In this document: piece by piece, positions 9,173 through 17,460 of the stretch
Layout: the number at the start of each line of letters is the position of its first letter
Position numbering within the stretch: position 1 is the stretch's first letter
Assembly: GCF_002850255.1 (NCBI RefSeq)
Contig: NZ_CP022522.1
Location: forward strand, 1,058,097-1,122,096
Length of the DNA stretch: 64,000 nucleotides
Direction: 5' to 3'
Source of the DNA: Pseudoalteromonas sp. NC201
Lineage (GTDB): Bacteria; Pseudomonadota; Gammaproteobacteria; Enterobacterales; Alteromonadaceae
Notes under the pieces: model-generated
Told to the model about the DNA's origin: nothing
What the model saw: the letters and a program-made list of their open reading frames with translations, nothing else
Databases searched by the model: none
Position numbers and translations under genes: made by a program

Positions 9173-12141
9173 TGAGTGATAGCGATGAGTATATTTTTGA
9201 TTTAACTAGGGCTGAATATGATGACAGTTTCGGCGCTTCGAACAATTCACAAGAGCTCTGGCAAAAGTACGCTAAAGGTCAATTAGTTAACAATTTAAGG
9301 GCTATTTTAAAAGACGCAATAAGTTATGGCAATCAGCGAAATCAAAACAAGTCGGAAACTTGGTTATCCCATAACGCGATTTTAGTCACCAGCCCGAGAG
9401 GCTCAGGCAAAACCGTCTTTTTACGGAATTGCCAATCGATGTGGCAAAGCCGTGAGGGCAGCAAAGCGGACGAGTTTTCAGATGGCGACCTGTTATTTCT
9501 TGATGTTATCGACCCTACCATGCTGATGGCGCAAGATTCCTTTGCCAATGTTATCGTGGCGCAAATTTATCAGGTCGTGAGTAAAAAGCTTGATGAGTCA
9601 AATTGTTGTAATGACGAGGGAAGAGAGCAGCGCGATAAGTTTCACCGACGACTAAGGAAACTCGCGGATGCCATGGGTAAAACTAGTGAATTTAATGGTG
9701 CCAGTGGCATAGATAAAATTCTTAAATACAGCTCAGGTATACAGCTTGAAAACTATTTCCACTTATTTGTTGAATCCGCCATAAGCATACTTGGGTGCAA
9801 AGCGATTGCCGTTTCCATAGATGACGTTGATATGGCGATGGAGCGAGCATTCGAAGTCGTTGATGATGTTAGGCGGTTTTTAGGGTGCCCGTATTTAATT
9901 CCAATCGTCAGTGGTGAACTTAAGTTGTATGAGCATATGACCCAAAAGCATTTTGACGATAAAGCCTATGAGAATTTATGTCGGGATTCCGAATTGAAAA
10001 GAGAGGGGAAAAATATAAGTAAGGAATTAACAAAAGCCTACTTAACCAAGGTTTTCCCTTCACCAATGCGGATCACGCTTTTCTCAATTGAGCGTCTTCT
10101 AAATCGTATGCAGCTTAAATATGGTGATAAAAAGCAAGTCTCTTATTTAGATTATCAAGAGCATGTACTTAATCAGTTCTACTTTTTATGTCATAACCGA
10201 GATGCAAGAAGAAATTGGACACCGCCAAAGTCGGCTCGCGAACTGACTCAGCTGGTTCGAGCAATTCCACCACAGTATTTAACAGGGCTAGAAAGTGTAA
10301 GCAACATATCAAGTTACAGTGGCGAGAAAGAGGATGATGGTTATAAAGAACAGTTAATCCAAAAATATAGTAACTATAAAAACTGGGCATTACAGCAAGA
10401 AAATGGTGAAGCTCTATCCTTAGCCGAATCAGCAATCACTTTACTGCATGATAATGGTGGTTTATTCGATATTCGCAAGCTACTAGCATTTGACTTACTG
10501 GGTCAAACAGATGCTAATCTTTACCCTTGGGCAGAGTATAATGTTTTAGCCGAACAATTAGAGCGGTTGAATGAGTTACATAAACAAGGTGGTGATAAGA
10601 TCAATAATAAAAAACTACTGGAAGATGTACTGAACCATACTGAAAGAAATAATAGAAATTGTTTAAAGTCAATGCCTCCACTAGAACCTCTCATTGATAA
10701 ACTTTATATAACCCAGGGAGTGGCAAAGTATTATATAAAAAGATTGAAGACTAAAGAGGTAGATGAAAAAGAGTTACTTAAATCCGCCAATAAAATGGGC
10801 TGGAAAGTAGATTGGAAAGTAGAGGAAGAAGAAAAAATACCTATAAAGTATTATAATCCTGGTGAGGTGGTGCTTGACTTATATACAGAGTCAAGTGTTT
10901 ATTCTACATTGAATAATAACTTCAAATTTGCTTTTTTCAGCCGTGCTTTTGAAATTTTAGCATACTCTCTTTTAATTGATAACGAAGAGAAGTCATTGTT
11001 AATAGATGTTTACTATATTTTACAGAGAAAGCCGTTTTATAGTTTACTTAGTTTAGCGGAAACTAAAATTGCCTTAGAGGGCGAGTCTGACGAGGACTCA
11101 AGGGAAGAGCTTGACCTTACAGTCCAGACCAGTGCCTTGGTATTGAGTGTAAAAATAAAAGAATGGCGACAAGAATACCGTGAGCTATTTGAAAAGCTTA
11201 GACCCGAAAAGCTTTTGCCTCTTTTGTCTTATTGTTTTAATGGTGCGTTTACCGCCTTGCACGTTATTAAAGGAAACTGCAGTAATGAAAAGGGAGGCAG
11301 TCGTCAGAAAAATAAAAATTTTACAGATGAACATCTTTCTGACACAGTTTTGCGCTTTAAATATAATGTTTTGAATGCAATTTATCGTAGTGGAATCAGA
11401 GGTGAAGCTGTTTATGCAAATGTACTGGTAGGTGCAAAGTCTAAAACCGTTAGAGATAAAGAGCAATTAAAGAAATATGAAAGAACCTACTCCAGAAATA
11501 AAAAAATAATTGAAGAGGAGCTAGAAATAACTCGAGCTGAAAGCTGCAAGGGAAATGATCCTTATGATACGGGAGAAAAGAGTGTAAATGTAGAAATGGT
11601 GCGAGCTAAAAAGTCATGTGAAAAATTAAACTTGATAAGAAAACTCCACGATGCTGTAGCTAAACACCCCATATTTACAATATTTCCTGAAGATGAAAAG
11701 TTATTTATTCTAGGGGAAATTAATAATCCCATAGTGAACGAAACAATTGTAGTTAATAAGCTTGGTGCTATTGTAAAAGAGGTTAATAGCAATAGCGCTA
11801 TTTATACAATGCTTGAGAAAGTCGGAAATATATTGCCAAATGACAACCTTAATAAGGAGAGAGTTAAAACACTGGCGACTATATTAAGTAAGCATATTTC
11901 GGGCAATACAAGCAAACAAGCGACATTTTTAAGTTCAATTAAAAAATTGTTAGAGGAAGGCTCGCCGCTCACAGCAGCGGAAATTGAACGCTTACGCACG
12001 TCCCTTTTAAAGGTTCAAAGAGAACTAGAGGCAATGGGTGAAAGCTTTTTAAATTCAAAAGAGTTTGAAAAGCTAGACGAGAAACTTCAAAACCTAATTA
12101 AAGCAATTCTTAATTTGGATCTGGGTAATGATAAAGGTTAG
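9172..12141 (+). CDS. rdrA: RdrA-like ATPase of a RADAR antiphage system
   Basis: A 989-residue protein with an N-terminal STAND/AAA-type P-loop module. The Walker A motif is SPRGSGKT (residues 74-81). A Walker B-like AIAVSIDDVDMAM lies at 211-223, followed by IPIVSGEL near 243-250, which resembles a sensor strand. The remaining ~700 residues are helical, lysine- and glutamate-rich and not recognised. Length and its place directly before an RdrB-type deaminase fit RdrA, the ATPase that forms ring assemblies with RdrB in RADAR. The gene overlaps rdrB by 14 bases. AAA/ATA-rich codon use in the second half is unlike the gcv genes and supports transfer. Confidence 0.8.
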   Translation: MSDSDEYIFDLTRAEYDDSFGASNNSQELWQKYAKGQLVNNLRAILKDAISYGNQRNQNKSETWLSHNAILVTSPRGSGKTVFLRNCQSMWQSREGSKADEFSDGDLLFLDVIDPTMLMAQDSFANVIVAQIYQVVSKKLDESNCCNDEGREQRDKFHRRLRKLADAMGKTSEFNGASGIDKILKYSSGIQLENYFHLFVESAISILGCKAIAVSIDDVDMAMERAFEVVDDVRRFLGCPYLIPIVSGELKLYEHMTQKHFDDKAYENLCRDSELKREGKNISKELTKAYLTKVFPSPMRITLFSIERLLNRMQLKYGDKKQVSYLDYQEHVLNQFYFLCHNRDARRNWTPPKSARELTQLVRAIPPQYLTGLESVSNISSYSGEKEDDGYKEQLIQKYSNYKNWALQQENGEALSLAESAITLLHDNGGLFDIRKLLAFDLLGQTDANLYPWAEYNVLAEQLERLNELHKQGGDKINNKKLLEDVLNHTERNNRNCLKSMPPLEPLIDKLYITQGVAKYYIKRLKTKEVDEKELLKSANKMGWKVDWKVEEEEKIPIKYYNPGEVVLDLYTESSVYSTLNNNFKFAFFSRAFEILAYSLLIDNEEKSLLIDVYYILQRKPFYSLLSLAETKIALEGESDEDSREELDLTVQTSALVLSVKIKEWRQEYRELFEKLRPEKLLPLLSYCFNGAFTALHVIKGNCSNEKGGSRQKNKNFTDEHLSDTVLRFKYNVLNAIYRSGIRGEAVYANVLVGAKSKTVRDKEQLKKYERTYSRNKKIIEEELEITRAESCKGNDPYDTGEKSVNVEMVRAKKSCEKLNLIRKLHDAVAKHPIFTIFPEDEKLFILGEINNPIVNETIVVNKLGAIVKEVNSNSAIYTMLEKVGNILPNDNLNKERVKTLATILSKHISGNTSKQATFLSSIKKLLEEGSPLTAAEIERLRTSLLKVQRELEAMGESFLNSKEFEKLDEKLQNLIKAILNLDLGNDKG

Positions 12142-14668
12142 TGATAAAGCGGCTGTATTCGCCGCGTTTTTATCATCCGATAGGTTTGTTGTGCCAGACG
12201 TCCAACAAAGATTCGATGACAAGGGTTGTAAGGTGCTAACCAAAGCGATTTTAGATTATCAACCCTACATTCATCGCAAGCTTCGCACGGATGATGTAGA
12301 AGCAATGATACAGCTGTATCAGTTGTCTGACGCTAGCTGTAATTTTCGTCCTCTATTGTCCTCACTAGCAGAGGAGTTTCTGGAGTGGCAGGGCAATTGT
12401 TTTGTGGTGAAACCTGAACGATTAAACGATTGGTTAGCACTATTGTCATTAGTGGACGGCAGCTGGGTTATCGCCATGGCCTATGCCAATTTACATCTGA
12501 GTTTTGGGTTTTCATCCCATGAACTTTCGCATTGTATAGAATCATTTCAATGCCCTTTTTCGCTACCAAGACAGGCCACCAAAGCGTTTGCGGATAACCA
12601 TGTGCATCTAGGTGGACATGGTTATTTAGGTCCAAGTATGCTGAACTTTTGCTTATATGGTGCCAAAATTAATTCGGAAAGTTTTAAATGGCCAATACGC
12701 CCAGAATATACTGTGTTTGAAAGTGGCTTTATGGAAAAAGCAGACATTGCTGCTTATTGTGGATATCTTGGCGATGAGTTGGCTTATAGGGCTTTCTCCA
12801 CTAAAGAGCAGAAAAGTTGCTTTGAACTGTTGCCAATCGGAGCATTCGAGTATAAAACCCTTGACGCTCTTACTTGTCAGAAACTTACCTCTGAAGCGCA
12901 AAGATTTATCTCCAAGGCAAATTGCGAGGTTATCCCATCTGCTAAGCGCTGGTTATTATATTTAACGGGATTACTAGTTGAACCTAGTATTGATGCTAAA
13001 TCAATGCTGAGGTTAGTACGCTTTAGTAATATTTTGCGCAACTATATGGTGGTCTCTGGAGTTGGTCTTACGCAGTTTGTTAAAACCTTTGGTTTCAAGA
13101 GCAGAAAACAACGTGGTGATTACTTCACCTTACCAGATGGAGTAATAAATGAATCTTTAGCTGCTGATATCGATAGCGGTATTTACAGAGAGTTTCGCTC
13201 ATCACCAGATACGCTAATTAGTGAGGAAGAGAGTTACCACTTAAATGTAGATAGTTTTTCAAAGTCGCTAAAGCAATTATATTTTAAAGCTTTAGCTGAA
13301 AACGCCCATTTTGTCTTACACTTTACACGGTCGGGTGATCGCTTTGACAAACTACAAGAAAGTACTCGCCAAGTATTACGTCAAAAAGTAGAGCTACTGC
13401 AGGACTTTTCCCATTCAATTAGTTTCTCTGAGCACGAGTTAAAAACGCTTCCGCAACTAAAACACGCAACCAGTTTTGATTTACGTAAAGCGATCCGGGG
13501 CTATGATGTTGCTGGCAATGAGAATGAACTACCTGTCGAGGTGTTTGCGCCAGCACTAAGAGTTCTTAGAGATGGTAAATTCCCAGCTGCGGGCCTAAAG
13601 TTTAATCGCTTACCCAAACCTTTTATCACACTTCATGCTGGAGAAGACTTTAGTCATTTGCTATCTGGGCTTCGCGCTATTGATGAAGCTGTAGTTTTTT
13701 GTGACTACCGCTCTGGAGATAGAATAGGTCATGCGCTAGCCCTTGGAGTGTGTCCTGTAATTTGGGCGCATAGGCAACAGACGGCTTACTTAACCGTGGG
13801 AGACCACTTAGATAATCTTGTTTGGTGTCACCAAAAGGCGTTGTCGGTTATCCAGTCTGTGCCTGATATGGTTGGAGTGCTGCCGTTGCTACAAGAAAAA
13901 ATCCATTTTTGGAGCGAGTACCTGTATTTAGAAGCGCAACCACCAAAGCGTTTATATGATGCGTGGCTGTTAAGAAGAAATTGCCCAATTATTTTACAAT
14001 CAGATTCTCATAAACCACTAAAGCTGCCCATTGTTGGACAGAACGATCCTAGGTTAAGTGGCTGGGTTATTGACTTTTCAGATGATTCAAGCGGGCCAAA
14101 TCGAGAGAAGCATATTGAGCTTTGGGAAAAGTATATATTTGCGGGACAAGAGCCTGATTTTAATGCTCGACGAGATAAAGTGTTGAGTATAGATTGCACG
14201 GGACAAAGCAGTAGTGAGACTTTCGGTTTCAAACATGGTCGCTATTTCGACTCCGTTTCTGCTGCAGAATTAAACTTGTATCAGGCCATTCAAGATTGGC
14301 AAATGGAACATTATGCTAAAAAAGGTGTGGTATTAGAGGCGTGTCCAACTTCAAATATATTTATTGGACGCTTTGAGCACTACCATGAACATCCAATTTT
14401 CCGTTGGGATCCGGTAAATAAAGCTTGGTTAGAGCCAGGTGACAAATACAATTTGTTTGGGTTACGAAAGGGGGCCATTCCTACCTGCATTAATACTGAC
14501 GATGCAGCATTGATGCCAACCACTATTGATAATGAACACAGAGTGTTGAAGCAGGCTGCTAGTTCGTATTTTGATGTAGGTGAGACGGTTGCTGAGGATT
14601 GGATTGAACGAATAAGGCAAAGAGGCCTTGAAACGTTTAGAAAAAACCATCTTGACTGGAGTAATTAA
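12128..14668 (+). CDS. rdrB: RdrB-like adenosine deaminase of a RADAR antiphage system
   Basis: An 846-residue, much enlarged adenosine-deaminase-fold enzyme. All active-site motifs are present in order. H158 and H160 in NHVHLGG bind zinc. H503 and catalytic E506 lie in LHAGED. H535 is in DRIGHAL. EACPTSN spans 737-743. D791/D792 in INTDDAAL supply the last zinc ligand and a substrate contact. Ordinary adenosine deaminases are about 340 residues, and the extra ~500 residues of insertions match RdrB. Studied RADAR systems convert ATP and dATP to ITP and dITP during phage attack and stop growth. The whole catalytic set is intact, so this copy is probably active. Confidence 0.85.
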   Translation: MIKVSDKAAVFAAFLSSDRFVVPDVQQRFDDKGCKVLTKAILDYQPYIHRKLRTDDVEAMIQLYQLSDASCNFRPLLSSLAEEFLEWQGNCFVVKPERLNDWLALLSLVDGSWVIAMAYANLHLSFGFSSHELSHCIESFQCPFSLPRQATKAFADNHVHLGGHGYLGPSMLNFCLYGAKINSESFKWPIRPEYTVFESGFMEKADIAAYCGYLGDELAYRAFSTKEQKSCFELLPIGAFEYKTLDALTCQKLTSEAQRFISKANCEVIPSAKRWLLYLTGLLVEPSIDAKSMLRLVRFSNILRNYMVVSGVGLTQFVKTFGFKSRKQRGDYFTLPDGVINESLAADIDSGIYREFRSSPDTLISEEESYHLNVDSFSKSLKQLYFKALAENAHFVLHFTRSGDRFDKLQESTRQVLRQKVELLQDFSHSISFSEHELKTLPQLKHATSFDLRKAIRGYDVAGNENELPVEVFAPALRVLRDGKFPAAGLKFNRLPKPFITLHAGEDFSHLLSGLRAIDEAVVFCDYRSGDRIGHALALGVCPVIWAHRQQTAYLTVGDHLDNLVWCHQKALSVIQSVPDMVGVLPLLQEKIHFWSEYLYLEAQPPKRLYDAWLLRRNCPIILQSDSHKPLKLPIVGQNDPRLSGWVIDFSDDSSGPNREKHIELWEKYIFAGQEPDFNARRDKVLSIDCTGQSSSETFGFKHGRYFDSVSAAELNLYQAIQDWQMEHYAKKGVVLEACPTSNIFIGRFEHYHEHPIFRWDPVNKAWLEPGDKYNLFGLRKGAIPTCINTDDAALMPTTIDNEHRVLKQAASSYFDVGETVAEDWIERIRQRGLETFRKNHLDWSN

Positions 14669-14901
14669 AGTGATTTGATGACGTTAAAAAACAACGAAGT
14701 CAAATTTTACGTTGCAAACTTAAAAAGGAGGTCCCTTTTTTCTGATAATATTTACCTCATTACGCTTTGCGCTTCATTTTGTACTTTGTAATATCAGCAG
14801 TAGTCATTTTGATAAAGATATTCAGCCGCTGGTCGAATTTCGCGTCGCCTTTGCTTCTCACCATCACTTAAATCAATGAGGCTGGTTGGCCGTTGGTAAT
14901 T
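14669..14901 (+). pseudogene. Possible frameshifted 5' part of the small gene after rdrB
   Basis: This gap contains a perfect Shine-Dalgarno AAGGAGGT (14726-14732 region) but no ATG at the right distance; a CTG lies at 14742. The frame starting there is open for about 44 codons (14742-14875, LVEFRVAFASHHHLNQ near the end) and stops at TGA. Shifting one base forward at that TGA joins the next small frame without a gap (EAGWPLVIMK). A second short frame, from the ATG at 14678, runs into the same region. This looks like a small gene split by a one-base insertion. A translational frameshift or two separate small peptides are less likely. Confidence 0.35.
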
Positions 14902-15174
14902 ATGAAGTGTGGTAAAGGTGTTGCTGGTGCACCATGTGGATTTCTAACTTCTGGGCTTTGGCAATTAAAGACGCTGATAGCCAACCCTATACGTTTTGAA
15001 ACATTGGCTAAAGAGCGGGGGAAAGTCAACAATAATAAGTCCCTGTATGCTATGTTGTTTATGTTCTATTACACCAGCTGCATAGAGCTGGGGTTGCCTA
15101 AAAAGAGTAACCCAGATAGTCGAAATCGTTCACAGGTTTTAGGCCAATATAAAGAGAGTAATAAGGGGCGGTAA
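14902..15174 (+). CDS. Small unknown protein coupled to the 5'-nucleotidase gene
   Basis: A 90-residue frame from ATG (the frame is open from 14872). It contains CGKGVAGAPCGF near the N-terminus and a hydrophobic SLYAMLFMFYYTSCIEL stretch, then a polar basic tail. The stop overlaps the next ATG in TAATG, the same coupling used elsewhere in this operon, which is the best sign that it is translated. No ribosome binding site precedes the ATG, which suggests the true beginning lies upstream in another frame (see 14669-14901). No family was recognised. Confidence 0.4.
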   Translation: MKCGKGVAGAPCGFLTSGLWQLKTLIANPIRFETLAKERGKVNNNKSLYAMLFMFYYTSCIELGLPKKSNPDSRNRSQVLGQYKESNKGR

Positions 15175-16154
15175 TGGCACTTGATTTACGTAATACCTTA
15201 GTGGTGGGTATTTCAGCAACGGCACTTTTTGATATGAGTGCATCAGATAAAATATTTCGCGAAACCTATGCTGAAGACCCAAATACAGCGATTGAAGCGT
15301 ATCGGGATTATATGCTGAAGCATGAAGACGAACCGCTAAAACCGGGTACGGGTTATTACTTAATTAAAGCCTTGCTTGCTCTAAATAAATACCAAGACGC
15401 AGATGATAGATCGCCGCTTGTTGAAGTGGTGGTTATGTCGCGCAATAGCCCTGATACTGGTTTACAGGTACTTAATACTATTCGCCACGATAAACTCAAT
15501 ATTACGCGCTCAGCGTTTACCGCAGGTGAGTCAGTTGCAGACTATCTTGACGCCTTCGACGTAGATTTGTTTCTTACCACTAATATTGATGATGCGCAGC
15601 GAGTTATTGATTCAACCCAGTGCGCCGCGGCTGTTTTAAAAAATCCGCCAATAAATGCTCCTAAAATACCTGAAGGTCAGGTAAGAATTGCTTTTGATGG
15701 TGATGCAGTATTATTTTCTGACGAAAGTGAGCTGGTGTATAAAACTCAAGGTATGGCAGCTTTTCATGCTCAAGAAGATGAAAAACAAGATATTCCCATG
15801 CAAGACGGGCCGTATGCCAATTTATTAAGAAAATTGTCAAAACTGCAAGACAGACTTCCGATAAGAGTTGAGTATTCGCCTATTCGGATCGCTATTGTTA
15901 CTGCCAGAAATAGCCCATCAGAAATGCGCGTAATCAAAACGCTGCGGGAATGGGGTGTTTATGTTGATGAAGCGTTCTTTTTAGGTGGGGTAAGTAAAGA
16001 TAAAGTATTAAAAGCCTTTAACCCTCACATATTTTTTGATGATCAAGACGTGCACTTGGAGGCGGCTGCCAATATAGTGCCTTCAGGTAAGGTTCCTTAC
16101 CTCAGTAGTTCGGAAATGGCGGTAAAACAGCCTAAACCGGAAAAGAAAGTCTGA
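15174..16154 (+). CDS. Cytosolic 5'-nucleotidase I (cN-I)-type nucleoside monophosphatase
   Basis: A 326-residue protein of the 5'-nucleotidase family that includes eukaryotic cN-I (Pfam PF06189, by recollection), with a HAD-type active site. Visible motifs are FDGDAVLFSDESE (DxD at 175-177), VTARNSP (T243), K276 or K278 in SKDKVLK and FFDDQDVHLEAA (DD at 289-290). Characterised members remove phosphate from AMP and other nucleoside or deoxynucleoside 5'-monophosphates. It starts on the last base of the preceding stop and its own stop overlaps the next start (TGATG), so it is translated as part of the RADAR operon. A role in clearing IMP/dIMP or AMP produced around RdrB action is inference. 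Confidence 0.82.
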   Translation: MALDLRNTLVVGISATALFDMSASDKIFRETYAEDPNTAIEAYRDYMLKHEDEPLKPGTGYYLIKALLALNKYQDADDRSPLVEVVVMSRNSPDTGLQVLNTIRHDKLNITRSAFTAGESVADYLDAFDVDLFLTTNIDDAQRVIDSTQCAAAVLKNPPINAPKIPEGQVRIAFDGDAVLFSDESELVYKTQGMAAFHAQEDEKQDIPMQDGPYANLLRKLSKLQDRLPIRVEYSPIRIAIVTARNSPSEMRVIKTLREWGVYVDEAFFLGGVSKDKVLKAFNPHIFFDDQDVHLEAAANIVPSGKVPYLSSSEMAVKQPKPEKKV

Positions 16155-16864
16155 TGAAGTTACTACTCTCTGCCAGCAATGTATTAAATAAATGGCTTAA
16201 AACCGATCTGCCGAGATTACCAACGCGTGAAGGTAAACAAGCGGGGGTTAATACACTGAAATCAGATAGCACAGCTATGTGCTGGCAAGCTCATGTGATT
16301 GATAATCGATACAAGTCATATGAAAAAACCATTATTGTTTGTGAAGCTAATAGTCGCTTTGTCTTCTTTATACCAGTTACTGCACGACTAACTGTTGATG
16401 AGTTAACTAAGTTACTCACTATGGAGTGGCAGGCAATGTTGGCGGAAACATTGGAAAGCTATCAAAGCGCTGATGGAAGAATGCCTAGAAGTGAAATAGC
16501 CTTGTTGTTGAGTGAGTTATCAGACATAACATTTAACGTTGAGTGGGTTAAAAATACTGATTTAAGTATAAATGGGCATATTAGCGATGCAGGGATTTGG
16601 GTTGAACAAATTTTAAGAGAGCAAGGTGCATCCCAGTTATCAGCCCAGCAAGCGACTGAATTAGCTATTTACCTAAACACGTCCGTAAAACGAATAACAA
16701 ACAAAGAAACTAAGCGTAAAGAGAAGGTTATTCCGATAAAGGAGTTACTGGCCTATTGCCAAGCTTTGGTTAAAAGTGAGTGCCTTGGGGATGTGAACGA
16801 AGTTGCGTCACATGATGCTTGTGACTTATCCAACGTAGTGTATTTAAAGCATTATAGAAAGTAG
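16154..16864 (+). CDS. Unknown 236-residue protein, faintly DUF6933-like
   Basis: The last gene of the island operon, overlapping the nucleotidase stop by one base. The N-terminal half reads CWQAHVIDNRYKSYEK, IIVCEANSRFVFFIPVTA and ELTKLL, a strand-rich pattern that recalls DUF6933 proteins (WHA...D....VLF.N..T.Y.F). That assignment is weak. The C-terminal half is helical, with a lysine-rich TNKETKRKEKV stretch near residues 177-188. There is no signal peptide or membrane segment, so it is probably cytoplasmic. As the most distal operon gene it could be an immunity, sensor or adaptor protein for the nucleotidase; nothing in the sequence decides this. Confidence 0.65.
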   Translation: MKLLLSASNVLNKWLKTDLPRLPTREGKQAGVNTLKSDSTAMCWQAHVIDNRYKSYEKTIIVCEANSRFVFFIPVTARLTVDELTKLLTMEWQAMLAETLESYQSADGRMPRSEIALLLSELSDITFNVEWVKNTDLSINGHISDAGIWVEQILREQGASQLSAQQATELAIYLNTSVKRITNKETKRKEKVIPIKELLAYCQALVKSECLGDVNEVASHDACDLSNVVYLKHYRK

Positions 16865-16872
16865 AGTTGCTT

Positions 16873-16991
16873 ATCAAAAGGTAAAATTGCAGGTTGGATT
16901 TGAACAACATATCGCGACATAAAGTCGCTGCTACGAATTGTTCGTAGTCGCTGGCAAGCATCTAAAGATCGCGGCGTGAAGCCGCTCCTAC
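16873..16991. repeat. Right-end direct repeat, copy 1
   Basis: Starts at ATCAAAAGGT just after the operon's last stop and ends in the REP-like GCGGCGTGAAGCCGCTCC. It contains GACATAAAGTCGCTGCTAC and TTGTTCGTAGTCGCTGGCAA. A second, slightly diverged copy lies at 17273-17388. Between them sits the right island-flanking repeat. Confidence 0.85.
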
Positions 16992-17029
16992 ACGGCTTAG
17001 TTAAAATAGAAGAGCCAAGGGGTTGTTGG

Positions 17030-17163
17030 TCGCGCTTTAGCGCGACTTAGCAAATTTTGAAAAGCCGCCCTTTGTAATAAGGGCGGCTTTTTTGTGGGCA
17101 TGGATTTGGTGGAAGCTCGTGTTTGGCTCTTTTCTTGGTTTGTGGGAGCGGCTTTACGCCGCG
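17030..17163. repeat. Right copy of the island-flanking direct repeat
   Basis: Matches 7853-7987 from TCGCGCTTTAGCGCGACTTA through the gcvP-type terminator to the REP-like GGAGCGGCTTTACGCCGCG. The offset between the copies is about 9,177 bp, which gives the size of the enclosed segment plus one repeat. Single-base differences and two one-base gaps show that the copies have diverged since duplication. Confidence 0.85.
17061..17094 (+). terminator. Terminator of the island operon (copy of the gcvP terminator)
   Basis: Stem AAAGCCGCCCTT / AAGGGCGGCTTT followed by T residues, about 200 bp after the last operon stop and in the orientation that ends that operon. Confidence 0.8.
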
Positions 17164-17272
17164 CTCCCTTATAGCAACGCATAACTGCGACTTCACACCA
17201 AATCTCTGCGTAGGTCGCGATTTATGGCGACAAATAATATACCACTCTGGTTTTGCCTTGCCGGCGAAGCGA

Positions 17273-17388
17273 TATCAGGTAAAGTTGAAGGCTGGATTCA
17301 AAAACAAGTCGCAACATAAAGTCGCTGCTACAAATTGTTCGTAGTCGCTGGCAAGCTCCTGAAGATCGCGGCGTGAAGCCGCTCCTAC
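17273..17388. repeat. Right-end direct repeat, copy 2
   Basis: A near copy of 16873-16991: ATCAGGTAAAGTTGAAGGCT, then CATAAAGTCGCTGCTAC, TTGTTCGTAGTCGCTGGCAA and GCGGCGTGAAGCCGCTCC. Together with the flanking repeat it makes 16865-17460 a stretch without genes, built of repeats. Confidence 0.85.
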
Positions 17389-17460
17389 TCGGTTTGGCTC
17401 AACGCGATGTAGAATTGCTTAATACTTTAGTTGCAGGCCTTGTAGTGTGCATTTACCGCC

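Noticed and set aside
14860-14900. prfB-like programmed +1 frameshift at CAA TGA G
   Set aside because: There is no Shine-Dalgarno-like spacer just upstream and the CAA-to-AAT slip would pair badly; a plain frameshift mutation is simpler.
7988-17029. Prophage or integrative element carrying the defence operon
   Set aside because: No integrase, transposase, tRNA target or phage structural gene is present between the flanking repeats.
17123-17344. 73-codon + strand frame after the defence operon
   Set aside because: It lies in the flanking and REP-like repeats and has no protein-like features.
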